A stretch of DNA of 64,000 bases from Siphonodentalium dalli (lineage: Eukaryota; Mollusca; Scaphopoda; Gadilida; Siphonodentaliidae): the NCBI GenBank assembly GCA_032622095.1, contig CP136062.1:201155959-201219958 (forward strand), written 5' to 3'. The number at the start of each line of letters is the position of its first letter. The first letter of the stretch is position 1. A program made the position numbers and the translations under genes. A model generated the notes under the pieces. The model was not told the DNA's origin. It did no database searches and was given only the letters and a program-made list of their open reading frames with translations. Shown here in pieces: positions 11,683 through 22,660 of the stretch.

Positions 11683-11939
11683 ACAGGGCCCTTCTGTTGG
11701 GTAAAGGGTTAACCGAGAACTCTCTTCATGCATGATCTACGGTTTTTGAGAGACGGAGGCGTGGACGCTCTTCATAAGAAACGATCATTGGAGTTTTTGC
11801 TTGGCTGGCCAAAATTCATAACATGTTAAAACTTCCTCTTTTGAAACTCGATAATTATGGACATCAAAACCTACTATTAACGGGCCCATGGGTCTGATCA
11901 AATCATGTTGCGACACATAACATGTTCGTCGTCATCGTC

Positions 11940-12110
11940 ATAATCTTCTCCCTCATATTCAACACCATCTTTATCATCATCATCATCATCGTAATCAACA
12001 TCATCATATTCTTAATCAAACTTCGTTCTCAACATCATCCCCATTATCATCGTACCTTCATCATCGTCATCATTGTGATCACCATATCATCGTCATCATA
12101 CCCACCACTG
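11940..12110. repeat. TCA/TCG-rich simple sequence
   Basis: Degenerate trinucleotide repeat (CATCATCATCATCATCGTAA and similar). The open frame across it codes for low-complexity Ile/Val/Ser and is not a gene. Confidence 0.8.
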
Positions 12111-13000
12111 TAGATAAGTGTAAATACGTCTTGCTTCTCATATTTATTTGTATTTATGATATCTATGCATTATATTGTGCATAACAATGTTATATTCTTT
12201 GTGAATTCTTCAATGTCTGGAGGAAATAAAGATAAAATAATATTCAACTTGTCGCATATTGTATTATGTTTGTATAGTGCTCGCGATTTGTACATATCCA
12301 TATTTTTGTATATAATTTCGTTTTCTCATGTCAAATTTGATTAGAGAATAAAGCATATATATAGAAACTAAACGAATTGTAAACAATCCTTATACACGTT
12401 TGGCCTTTGTGATAGGAGAGAGGTCCTGAAAACAATTATTTTTCGCCTATATATATGCACCACATTTACGAGTCATCAATATTTTGGCGAGATTATATAT
12501 ACGTACAAAACTGATATCACTTTCTTACCAGATACCTCCATAAATATAATGGGTTTATAATATTACTGGGAAACGGGCGATCTATAAGTGGAAGCACTTA
12601 TGCTTCAATCCCTTTGACAAATTTTAAAACAGCTTAATATACAATAATGCTTATGTACCATCAGTTTTGAATATCATTCGTGCTATATATATACAGCGAA
12701 GAAACGGATGCTTTGTGTGTTGGGGTTTACCATTGTTCCAGTCGCTAGACCATTTCCAAGCTCTCACAACGTCGCTAACATATCTCACGTAATCAACGCT
12801 GTACAAATCCAGAATTTACAAGATTCTAGTAAATTGGAGAAAATGCGCGTTCAATAATAATTTGATCGCCGACAACACAGACTGATCATATAATTCCAGA
12901 ATCGTGTTCAAACCGTTCCATAAATAATGAGTTTCCCAAATAATTGTCAGATTTGAGTGGGACTTTTTTGTCTACTTGTATACCGTATATTATTATCTAT
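12111..13000. other. No recognised gene or repeat
   Basis: AT-rich unique-looking sequence with only short open frames lacking domains. Confidence 0.4.
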
Positions 13001-13299
13001 CCCTCAACTAGCACTATTTCTGACTGGGTAAAAGCCGTCACATGATAATCCGGGAAAAAGTAATTTTGAACTACCGAAAGTCATATTGGACTCAATCGAG
13101 TCCAATATGAATTTTTTTCTTTCCGGACTCCATGACGCCACGAAGTAACTCTATTACCAAATGCATCGGCGAAATGTGATGTGCGCACAGTACTCTGGTG
13201 GATTTAGCAGACGTTTCACTTCCGCGTTGAGTTTTTTTTCACTTCCGTGTTTACTGTTCCAAATAATGCTTTCTGATTATTGTTACAGGCTTTTACAGA
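13001..13299. repeat. Dispersed repeat block, copy 1
   Basis: Collinear with 19006-19310: CCCTCAACTAGCACTATTTC / CCCTTAACTAACACCATTTC, AAAAGCCG, TCATATTGGACTC, TTTAGCAGACGTTTCACTTCC. It includes a small perfect hairpin TCATATTGGACTC-AATC-GAGTCCAATATGA near 13080-13112. Confidence 0.8.
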
Positions 13300-13777
13300 G
13301 AATCAAGTGCCCACAAATACCAAAATTAACCACAAAAGTGTTATTCCCAAAATTTGGATAAAAATACATATGGATAATAAAAACGTCATTATACAATGTT
13401 GTGTACAGTATGTGTTTTTTCTTGTACTCGTCAGGTTGCGGTGAAAGGTCATATTGGAATCGACACTGCGTGTATCGTCCAATATGACTTTTCACCACAA
13501 CCTGGACTCATGCAAGAATATAAAGTTATTATACAATGTTGTGTACAGTATGTGTTTTTCTTGTACGAGTCCAGGTTGTGGTGAAAAGTCATATTGGACG
13601 AGACACGCCAGTGTCGAGTCCAATATGACTTTTCACCACAACCTGGACGAGTACAAGAAAAACTCATACTGTACACAACATTGTATAATGACATTTTTAT
13701 TATCCATCTGTATGTTTATCCATATTTTGGAAATAAAACTTTTGTGGTTATTTTTGGTATTTGTCGGCACTTAATTC
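13300..13777. mobile_element. Long palindromic foldback element, 478 bp
   Basis: The outer arms GAATCAAGTGCCCACAAATA… and …TATTTGTCGGCACTTAATTC pair over more than 100 bp. Inside are two nested hairpins centred near 13465 and 13610, built on TTGTACTCGTCCAGGTTG-like and AAAAGTCATATTGGAC arms. Open frames here contain CxxPGCG-like cysteines, but they arise from the palindrome and recur on both strands, so they are not zinc fingers. No transposase is present. Confidence 0.85.
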
Positions 13778-15059
13778 TTTATTTTCACTAGGAATCGTTC
13801 CATTGCACATGCAATAGAAACCTTGCTGGCACGGTGTAAAAAACCATGGCCAAGCAGACACTTCAAACAGGCCACCGCCCTTACTCTGTTATGCCAATAT
13901 ATCATAAATATGCGTTTATCTGGAATATGCCATCGCACAGGACGCCCTATGTGGTGCATTATGCACATGTCGACTGAACCACCAAGGGGCCCCATATCAG
14001 TGATTGTGTTGCGCATTCCAATGATTGGCCCACAAGTATATGACTATTCACACCGATGTCTGATTCGAATGTATCATTATCATTTGAAATCATAATGGCG
14101 TATAAATTAATTTAGTGGAAAATTCGGAATATTCTAATACATGCTAATTTCGTTCTCGTGGGAAAGACTTCACAATAATAAAATTAGAGAGAAATTGTTT
14201 TACGCTCGCGATAATTTGTCGGGAAACACAACAATATTGGCTCGTGAGGATAGCACCGAGAAGAGTCTAGTATCCACCACTCCTCATAGGCGCCGCTGTA
14301 GAGAGAGTTCGCGGATACTTGTCTCAGTCGTATACAATGTACATGAAACATGTCGCAACAAACGATAAAGATGGGAACAATTCAGTTCGTACCCCCACCA
14401 CCCATCCCCCATAACCAAATTCCCAGGTTCGCGAAAATCAATCTGCCTTTGGTTGGAACTTTCAAAGGTACCTCAAGCTTCCAGAGAAAAAAAAGGTTCT
14501 TTAATATATCTTCTAACTTGAATATTACTTGACTTTCACCTCTCGCCCATGAAATATGTTTGAATTTAGTCAAATTGATTTTTTTTCAACAACCATATGA
14601 TCATAAAATTTTAATCCGATATTTCTGTATGATAAAGTTTCCATATCACACACGCTTTTTACTGTTTTAGTTTTGTTATGAAAAAACGCCCGATACCCAA
14701 CGGAAAGAAGGTCGGTCTGCCCATCATGGTAGGATTGCAACAAAAAATATACCAGTTCTTGCATATGATGACTGCATGGATTGGTCCTTGAGCAGTGCTT
14801 AAGATGTCTTTGAGGTGATAATTCTTTCGTCTTTGTAGACATCTCATATTTTCTAAACTGCTGGCACTGTTGAATTACAAAGGGAGATAATTTATTCCTC
14901 AGAATTATGAGACATGTTTTTGAACAGAAAATAGAACTATTTCTAAAAAAAACTAAATTAAATCAAACTGTAGTTGAGTCCTTATGAAAATCACACACAC
15001 ACAAAAAACGAAACCTAATATTGTGATCTAGCACCCTCACTCGTGTATTAATTAAATTA
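13778..15059. other. No gene; one inverted dispersed repeat
   Basis: 14405-14470 (ACCAAATTCCCAGGTTCGCG …) matches the reverse complement of about 17545-17610. The rest has no recognised content. The frame at 13823-14095 (90 aa) has no domain I recognise. Confidence 0.4.
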
Positions 15060-15423
15060 ACTCGACAATTACTATAGTAATGAACCTCGTCCGTCCGTGT
15101 GTCCATTTGTCCGCCCGGAACTTTGTCTTGAGTCTGCATTCTGTCATTTTCTGGGCATTCCCTAGCACGGGAACCTGCGATTTTGAGTTCAGTCGGAGTC
15201 ATTTTGGCGGATTTATGACCATTTTTTCGACAAAAAAATGTTTTGTCTGTTTTTTATATCAGAGTTATTGACCTTTTCTCGGAACATTGAATATGAACAA
15301 CATATTTAGTGAATATGCACTTTGCGTCATATTGGTATAATCAATTCCTCCTACAGTATATATATGTATATATAGTATATGGATTTTCAAATTGTTCAGA
15401 CCTGCCACCTTCGTCGGGGGACA
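15060..15423 (+). mobile_element. TGTCCCCCGACA element, 5'-truncated copy
   Basis: AATGAACCTCGTCCGTCCGTG, ATGGGAACCTGCGATTTTGA-like sequence and AGTCATTTTGGCGGA match the intact-ended element at 43269-43848. The right end CGTCGGGGGACA (about 15412-15423) matches that element's right terminus. The left terminus is missing. Confidence 0.75.
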
Positions 15424-15990
15424 TTTTGGTCACCTTTTATTCAAATAGATTCACTTTGGTAGAGAATATGGATATTTGTTTTAAACCAGGAAGTATAATT
15501 GTTTAAAAGTTCTTTAACAGTATATTTTCCCACAAAATAAACAAATACTTGTATACTAGGTAAGTGTTCTCGCTTTCTTATAAATCCAAAAGATTGAGGA
15601 TTTAGCTTAAATTCTGGAAGGTTCGGATTCTAAAAAATATTCCATGACCATTAATGCTAAATACAAAGTCTGTGCTACATTCAACTGTGCTTTTAAGACT
15701 GCGCAAGTAGGGTGTTAATTATAATATGGAAGCTGAGCGTTGATACCAGCGACAGTTCTTAAACTTATCACTTTCTGATGACATTGTATAAGGCTGCGCA
15801 CCGAATGAGCCAAATTTGGAATCAAACGTATATACATTTTATGTAAACGTGATGGTATCCAATGCATATACCATATAGTGATGACAACCAACGAAGATGA
15901 TAGAAACAAGTCAAAATGCCTCTATATAGTCTATATATACCATTATTGTCTAACATGGTAAATCAGACAATCGGGTCCCGATGGATTGAG
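15424..15990. other. No recognised gene or repeat
   Basis: AT-rich sequence with short, domain-free frames. Confidence 0.4.
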
Positions 15991-16215
15991 GTTCCAGTCA
16001 GGGGGGGGGGGGTAGGAAAAAAGTGCCATGACAATTTTTTTCCCGCCTCTTGGGTACCCACCACCCCCTATTTGAAGGAAAAAATATTTTTTCCAATTTC
16101 ATGCGGGGTACCCACCCCCTTTTTACCTCCAAATCCAGCGAAGTCACCCCTTATTTGAAGGATTTTTTTTCCCAATTTCATGCAGGGTACCCACCCACGT
16201 TTTATCAAAAAATCT
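15991..16215. repeat. G-run family repeat with internal duplication
   Basis: A G-run at about 16000 is followed by GGTAGGAAAAAAG. Then TTTCATGCGGGGTACCCACC and TTTCATGCAGGGTACCCACC occur about 92 bp apart, each preceded by CCTTATTTGAAGG-like sequence. Confidence 0.7.
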
Positions 16216-16547
16216 GTAGTCTCACACCATTTAGGCTTGGTATTTGTTTCAGTTATAAAGTCTGAGAACAGATAAGAATCATATAAACCTGCAGCACCCA
16301 TTGTTATCCTGTTTGTTTTTGTTTATCAATTGACTCACGACTTGTAAACAAGTTATATGAACATTTTACCATATTTCCAATGCTTGTCTGTAATCACTTC
16401 AAATACAACTGTATCGAAAATATAAAATAAAAATTTAGGCAAAACATTTATGCTAAATAGTAATGGACCCACATGAATCGATCTTATACCAAAAAAAAAC
16501 AATAAATTAAACTAAAAAATCAAACAAAAATCTGGATGTGGCTTTAA
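16216..16547. other. No recognised gene
   Basis: AT-rich unique-looking DNA up to the TTAA flank of the next element. Confidence 0.4.
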
Positions 16548-17071
16548 AGATGGATTATCTCTTTAAATAACAAATTTTAAATAGTTGCGTGGGTATAAAA
16601 TAGTAGATATGAACTGAATACCTCTGTCCGGAAAAGCTTCTATCAATTAATATTGATTTTATTTCGAATATCAAATTGGGACCATTTATGTGTCTATATT
16701 TAGAACAGACCAATCAGATGATACCATATTGCGACATAGAGCACTGGGCTGTTCCTATGGCTACGCACCGAAAGTCAAATGTCCCAGATTGATTGTTTGT
16801 ATTGTTTTGTTGCACAGATATAAGCGATAATGAGTATAATTAACGTTTATTTGTGACAAATTGTACAATACAATTTCTGGTCTCTGTTAACAGTAACCAC
16901 TATTGTTCGTTACCTGACAAACACACCTTTTTAGACCAGAAAATATTCGAAATAAAATTAATATTAATCGATAGAAGCATTTCCGGACAGGAGTCTTCGA
17001 TTCAAATCTAATATTTTATACCCCGGTAACTATATACCGGTAATACATGTTTACAAAGAGATAATCCACCT
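16548..17071. mobile_element. TTAA-flanked MITE, AGRTGGATTATCTC family
   Basis: 524 bp between TTAA at 16544-16547 and 17072-17075. Left end AGATGGATTATCTCTTT, right end AAAGAGATAATCCACCT (inverted). A second inner inverted block, CTGTCCGGAAAAGCTTCTAT near 16625, pairs with ATAGAAGCATTTCCGGACAG near 16972. No coding capacity. Confidence 0.88.
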
Positions 17072-17660
17072 TTAAATAGCATTCAATACTTTCTAGCATG
17101 ATGAGATTTCCATGTTTTGCCTCTTATGCTGTCTGATCAGGTATAATGAGTAAACATTAATGATATAAATGAATAACTTTATTCATTTTTATTTACTTTA
17201 ATCATGGGTGTCATAGCTGTCCATTTTCATCTTGAACCAGTGGCGTTGGTACTTGACAATGTGATCTGATGCAAAAGACGAAATTGTGAGTGTTGGTTTG
17301 TAACCGGGATTTCTGAGAAGCATTATGCCTATATCCACACTAACTACCCCCCCCCCCCCCTAAGCCCTGACCTAAAGTGTCATACATACCATAACAACGA
17401 TGCTGAACACTTTGAGGCAATTATATTGCAGAAATGTTGTAAGAGGAAAAAACTGTGACCACTTGGAAAAAACTTACTTTTTTCGCGGCTGAAACACCCA
17501 CCCACCCCGGCCTACTGTATGGAAAAAAGTGAATGACCACCCCCTGTTCCAGTTGGAAATTTCCAACCAAATGCAGGTCGATTTTCGAGAACCTGGGAAT
17601 TTGGTTAACGGGTAAGTTGCGGCTGGACATTACAAGGTGCATGGACACACCCACGTCCCT
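17072..17660. other. G/C-run family repeat and unique DNA
   Basis: A C-run lies at about 17347-17360. 17460-17560 reads AACACCCACCCACCCCGGCC and belongs to the G-run family in reverse orientation. 17545-17610 is the inverted partner of 14405-14470. Confidence 0.55.
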
Positions 17661-17661
17661 G

Positions 17662-17903
17662 CCTTGAAATAGTGTGTCTGTCATTTGCAGAATGAGGTCC
17701 CCAAAGGGTTAATTTAGTGATGCTACCCCGCATAGCGGGCTAGCATCACCAAATTCACCCTCTGGGGGCCTCATTCTGCTGAGGTAAGCAGAATGAGGTT
17801 CCCAGAGGGTGAATTTGGTGATGCTAGCCCGCTATGCGGGGTAGCATCACTAAATTCACCCTCTGGGGACCCCATTCTGCAAATGACACACACTATTTCA
17901 AGG
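17662..17903. mobile_element. Nested palindrome, 242 bp, with two 93-bp hairpins
   Basis: The outer arms CCTTGAAATAGTGTGT and ACACACTATTTCAAGG pair. Inside are two hairpins at 17687-17779 and 17788-17880, each GCAGAATGAGG … CCTCATTCTGC around CCCGCATAGCGGG, in opposite orientation. A 13-bp direct repeat CCCACGTCCCTGC lies at 17650-17662 and 17908-17920 and may be a target duplication; a five-base offset remains on the right. No protein is encoded. Confidence 0.9.
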
Positions 17904-17920
17904 CTTGCCCACGTCCCTGC

Positions 17921-18423
17921 TAGTCAAGAAAGTGTCTGCTTTATTTAGCACTTTTCAAATGAGATGGAACCATGGAAACCGACCAACTCGCCAAACAAGT
18001 GGGTTTTTGTTTAAATTTATTTTAGCCTAACATGCTTTGGCCTCAACTATTTGTAGGAAGTGGGGACCCCTGAGTGAGACACTTCGATATAGGAGCCAAG
18101 GTAATTGAATGGGTGGGTGGAGTCTGTGGAACCAATTATACTATAATCCAGCACGAATATTTCTAACTTAATTGTACATTGTTGGACAGCACACTCTGTG
18201 TCATTTCCAGCCCGCAAGTCAATTCGTGAATCCCATGCGTAAAAAGAGATAATCATCGTCAAACTGGAACCAAATTAAGAAGGTCCACAGTTATTACTTA
18301 CCCACGAGGACAGAGGGGATCGTCAAATAATTAACTTACACTCGCTTCAAAGTGAGACATTCCAATGGATGTTCTGCTGGCTCTTAATATGTGTACGTGA
18401 CAGGTAAAACAGACTGTAAACTC
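17921..18423. other. No recognised gene
   Basis: Unique-looking DNA with no recognised gene or repeat up to the G-run at 18424. Confidence 0.4.
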
Positions 18424-18910
18424 AGGGGGGGGGGGGGGGGATCGGAAAAAATGTTCAGTCTCCTGATTTTTTCCTTTCGACCCTTGTTTGGGACCCACCC
18501 ACCCCCGCGTCCAAATTTTTTTCCGGTTTCGGCAGTTTTTTTTCCCGACCATTTTTGGACACCCACCCCATTTTAACATTAAAACAGAGATTTGCGGGGG
18601 GAAATTCAGCTGTATATTAATTTCTGTGCATACAATTTGTCACGGGTGTTAACATTGACATGTAAATAGGAACGAGTCATTTTGGGGTCATTCGGCCAAA
18701 AAAACATGGCTGCCAGCGGCCATATTGGATTTCAAAAATTCAATCCATTAGCATGGGCTACAGGCTATACTGTTTGTATGATCATCATGATAGTTTTCAT
18801 TTATGTTAATATTGACATTCTAAGGTGTTTGAAGCCAAACTCATTGAAAAAACAGTCAAAATTACTTGCAGGAAAACAAATTTTGAGTTGCAGAAAAAAT
18901 TATATATATT
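18424..18910 (+). repeat. G-run-bounded dispersed element, copy 1
   Basis: A G-run of about 18 bases, then ATCGGAAAAAATG … GGACACCCACCCC, then AACAGAGATTTGCGG, GTGCATAC, TTAACAT-GACATGTAAATAGGAA, and AAAAAAACATGGCTGCCAGC. It is collinear with 38512-38990 over about 450 bp. Within the first 150 bp, GGTCGGAAAAA-like and TTTTTCCGACC-like segments are inverted, so the G-run start and C-run end are arms of one structure. Confidence 0.82.
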
Positions 18911-19005
18911 GACGGTATAGGCGGTCGATTGTTGGTCGCTATAGGGATTATTCATTTTCCGGCCAATTTGTTCAACTTTTACATTTACATTATAATGTAT
19001 ATTTA

Positions 19006-19412
19006 TTTATTATCCATCCCTTAACTAACACCATTTCCGATTGGGCAAAAGCCGCCACGTGATAGTCCTGGAAAAGGTCATATTGGACTCCCGAAAGTCA
19101 TATTGGACTCCCGACTGTACAATATGACTTTTCATATTGGACTCCATGACGTCACGAATTAACTCTATTGCGAAAAGAATCGGTGAAATTGTGATGCGCG
19201 CGCAACATTGATGGATTTTAGCAGACGTTTCACTTCCGCTTTGAGTTTTTTCTCACTTCCGTGTTTACTTTTCCAAATCATGCTGTCTGATGATCAATAT
19301 ACGGTACAGGCTTTTATAGAGAATTAAGTGCCGACAAATACCAAAAATAACCACAAAAGTTTTATTTCCAAAATTTTGATAAACATACAGATGGATAATA
19401 AAAATGTCAGTA
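19006..19412. repeat. Dispersed repeat block, copy 2, joined to a partial foldback arm
   Basis: Matches 13001-13390, then stops abruptly after AATAAAAATGTCAG. The left arm of the foldback element is present but its hairpins and right arm are missing. A separate hairpin core of the same family lies at 20036-20196. Confidence 0.8.
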
Positions 19413-20035
19413 TTCCAAATTCTCTCATATTTCAAACAAACACTCATTTGCAACTGAGCCGCGCTGGCTGTGGTCACATACGGCGTTTATTGCGTAACAT
19501 GCTTTACAGGTTATATGTGGGCACATGCTATAATAGTTTACATACACAATGTAAATACATCCTAGAAAGTCTGCACAGCCGGTCAGGAAAAACCATGCAC
19601 CCCTTTTATAGGGACTGGAAACCTGAAATCCGAAGCCCACTCGTATGTGCAGCTCGGGTGTTCGGACCGAACCCTTATTGAAATATACTCATAATTATAG
19701 ATGTATCAATATTCTGAACATTGTGAATAATTTGTCATCTTTCAGCTGAGTTATATTACAGAACGAAGAACGCTATATAGCTGGCCACAGCATTGATAAT
19801 TTCTTTCATTTGATTGAATTTTTTTGTTTTTTTGAAAATTAATGTGAACCTCTCAGTGAAGTTACACGGCTAGAATGACGAATTCTCCGCTCTAGCGATC
19901 TGAACAATTACCACAAATCTCATTCTCATTGGCTACAATTCGAAATAGGCTCCGCCTATAATAAACTACTATATATGCCCGAACTGTGAATACATAATTT
20001 TCCCGCTAATGCCAGGAAACGCGGGGAAATTTGAA
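19413..20035. other. No recognised gene
   Basis: The frame 19328-19681 (117 aa) starts in repeat sequence and has no domain I recognise. The rest is AT-rich. Confidence 0.4.
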
Positions 20036-20196
20036 TTATACAATGTTATGTACAGTATGAGTTTTTCTTGTACTCGTCCAGGTTGTGGTGAAAAGTCACA
20101 TTGGACGAGACACTGGCGTGTCTCGTCCAATATGACTTTTCACCACAACCTGGACTCGTACAAGAAAAACACACACTGTACACAACATTGTATAAT
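20036..20196. repeat. 161-bp palindrome, core of the foldback family
   Basis: Arms TTATACAATGTTATGTACAG … and CTGTACACAACATTGTATAA pair over about 78 bp with few mismatches. The centre is GACGAGACACTGGCGTGTCTC. It is the same core as the two hairpins in 13300-13777. The frame across it (65 aa) is an artefact of the palindrome. Confidence 0.92.
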
Positions 20197-20824
20197 AACT
20201 TTATAATATTCACTCAGATATATTTCAATGTTTGAAAAATATGGGAAGCAGATACCGATGGGAACTGTTTTATGATTTTGCTTCCGATCATGCTATACTA
20301 CCATTCCACTGTTTTGGATTCTATTAATATGTTGGAATATGCTAAATAGTAATTTCTTGAAAGAACTATAAGTCTGATATAATTTTGTTTCATTTTATTC
20401 TGATATATTTACTAATTTTGGGAGGGGGTGGGTCCCAAAATGTTAGCCTGCAGCAACAAAAAAACAATAGCACAGAGGGTTGGGTGGGTGGTCAGGTAGC
20501 GGAAAATGTGTTTTCCACACTGTGTCTGTAAATGTTTTCAAGACTACACCCCCCACACCCACCACCCTGACTAAAGCAGAATTAAGTGCAATTCGGTCAG
20601 ACCTCCTCGCAAATTATCCACAGCACTCATAGCAAAGAATCAGCTCGTGCATGAGCCAGGCCTCCTCCCCGTGATGATGGTTTCTGATAGATTAATAAGG
20701 TCCGGTTCCGGCATGGATGTAGGTCGGTACCTCAGTGAAGTATTTTGATATGGACTTCATTGTGGCCGTAAGGATTCAAGTAATCTTCAAAAATCTGGAC
20801 CCGACTTTCCCGCAGCGCGAAACA
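20197..20824. other. No gene; G-rich repeat remnants
   Basis: 20420-20575 has GGGAGGGGGTGGGTCCC and mirrored CACCCCCCACACCCACCACCC-like text, probably members of the G-run family. No gene is seen. Confidence 0.45.
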
Positions 20825-20876
20825 ATAAAGAGCGTTTGTGATTATAATATTCCCGATAAGGTGAAAATAAAGAGCG
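20825..20876 (-). repeat. Tripartite 42-bp module (minus strand)
   Basis: ATAAAGAGCG occurs at 20825 and 20867, exactly 42 bp apart. On the minus strand, box B (TATCGGGAAT) begins 18 bases after the start of the first box A. The flanks differ from those of the other copies. Confidence 0.85.
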
Positions 20877-22116
20877 CTTATCCTACTTTTGTGTGAACAA
20901 TTGAAAACGGCTGGTAATTATCGGTGAATTGTTTCTGAGAAATATAGTTTGTAAAACGACATTTCGTGTATTTATCAATCTATATCTCCGTTACTACCAA
21001 ATTACGCGTACATAATTATGAGGTTTAAAGGAGCTATGACCGCACATCTGTCTATAGTAATCTATCACGGTCTGTAACTTGTTTAAATGTTTTGGATATT
21101 TTCGACAGCATCTATATAGCCCATATATCGCAATGTTGATACCTCGGGGGGGGGGGGGGACCCTCGCATGCATATAAAGGGCCTGTATACCACGACAGGA
21201 AGCTGAAGGGGTTGACCACTCGCGCCTAACAAAAAAAAGTGCTGAAAGGCTATACACAGGGTTTTTAATTATGCTGAAGGGAACTCATGCTTGGTTTGAT
21301 ATCGGCTCTTACGCCGTGACTGTGTTCCTGAAAGTCTGGCGCCCAACAGTTTGTTTTCAGCTAGTTTAATTCTCATTTGAACGTAAACAATTAGTCTCTT
21401 AACATAAATCACGATATAGGCGCGAAATTTAAGAGAGTCATTTAGAACGAGATTAAAAAGCCTGTGTACCCTTCAGCACATGTTCAAAACCTGTGTAACC
21501 TTCAGCCCCTTTTTTGTGTGTGAATGTGACCTCTTAAGTCAGACTGACCATTCGATACATTAGTAAAATAGCGACATATATATACAGTGCCACTTGGTAT
21601 AGGTTAAACTGACCCGTAATGTCTGAATGAAATAGAATTCGATTTCTTGGAACACAATCGGCACGCATGGCGCTGATATAAATTGAGATATGACAATCTG
21701 ATGCGGGAAGCACCCTGGGGCCCTGATACGGGACACCCGAGGGGCCCGTGTGGGGTCCTGCGTCGTCTCACAGTGATCACGGATGACAGTCAGTCGATAC
21801 ACGCTATGCCATATTACTGATATTTAATATAATTTAATAGGAATTATTTTACACTAGGACGCTTTCATTTGACGATAACCGAAAATAATTGTTCTGTTAT
21901 TAGGCTAGCGGTTTATACTCACTCGACCAAGACCGTATTCTGCTCACGTCAAGTTTGGATAGGGACATAAGAGTTTCGAAGGGTTTCTCACCCCCATGTT
22001 TAGTCAAAACTTTCAACAGTAGAAAATATACACGAAGCAACGGTAGTCTGGAATTTTTTTTAATAATTTTTTCTTACATTTTTAGCAATTATAAAAAAAT
22101 AATATAAAATTTGTTA
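20877..22116. other. No recognised gene
   Basis: A G-run lies at about 21146-21158. TTTAAAGGAGCTATGACC at about 21026 may be a TTAA-type element end, but no partner end was found. 22060-22116 is the AT-rich spacer type seen next to the GCCAATGC hairpins. Confidence 0.4.
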
Positions 22117-22224
22117 GGCCAATACATTCTCTTATATATGCGAGTCGACCATAAGGCCAATGCAATCTCTTATATGTGCGAGGCGATCCATGGTCGACTC
22201 GCATATATAAGAGAATGCATTGGC
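22117..22224. repeat. GCCAATGC hairpin, full copy plus a partial copy
   Basis: A half hairpin (GGCCAATACATTCTCTTATA … GTCGACCATA, 22117-22153) abuts a full hairpin (22155-22224) that ends GCATTGGCACAGGG. No outer terminal repeats of the two known carrier elements are recognised here. Confidence 0.85.
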
Positions 22225-22660
22225 ACAGGGTCTTCGCCAAATTCAGATTATTCTGATAGTACGAGTTCCAACCGATATCTAACGTAAATTACACCGTTTT
22301 TGGCCAAAGATTAAAATAATTCTATACTGTCAGTCAACATTTAAAAAAATATCCATCAGTTGGAACTTTCCCAACCTTATGGGGGTAGGTTGGAAAACTA
22401 TATAATTGGAAAGTTTGTGATATCAGTTGGCAAATTCCAATCCAAGGGGATGGGTTTGTAAATAAATTAAGTTTTCCAAAGTTAGAACTTTTTGTCTTGT
22501 TGGCAACCCTATAGCCATGTACATGTCTGTCTCATAAATTCTTTAAATAATGACATTATTGAAATAGGTGTTTCGGGTAGAAATTGAACAAACGTTGTTT
22601 ATTTTGACTGCAGATAACGCTCTTTATTATTACAAGCAGTAGAGAAAAGGTGACCCGTTT
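22225..22660. other. Unique DNA with one CGCTCTTTAT box
   Basis: No gene. A single box A at 22618-22627 has no partner 42 bp away. 22360-22450 contains TTGGAA/TTCCAA-rich repeats resembling 14440 and 17550. Confidence 0.5.

Larger units (their letters stand above)
11315..11708. mobile_element. TTAA-flanked MITE with paired hairpins, copy 1
   Basis: 394 bp, flanked by TTAA direct repeats (11311-11314 and 11709-11712). Terminal inverted repeats read CCCTTTACCCAACA at the left and TGTTGGGTAAAGGG at the right. TTAA duplication with CCC ends is typical of piggyBac-type elements; no transposase is present. Two ~70-bp hairpins lie inside, separated by an AT-rich spacer. It is inserted within an older MITE. 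Copy 2 is at 54889-55270. Confidence 0.9.
11125..11905. mobile_element. CCATGTCC-family MITE interrupted by another MITE
   Basis: CGCCATGTCCAATTTGATAC at about 11128 matches the terminus at 6777. After the nested insert, GACGCTCTTCATAAG, AACGATCATTGGAGTTTTTG and TTAAAACTTCCTCTTTTGA match 7713-7800 and 54255-54350. Its right end, near 11905, is diverged. Confidence 0.6.

Noticed and set aside
13396-20206. Cysteine- and histidine-containing frames resembling zinc fingers (SCTRPGCGEKSHWTRH)
   Set aside because: They lie in hairpin arms, recur on both strands of the palindromes and end within the element; the spacing does not repeat as in a finger array.
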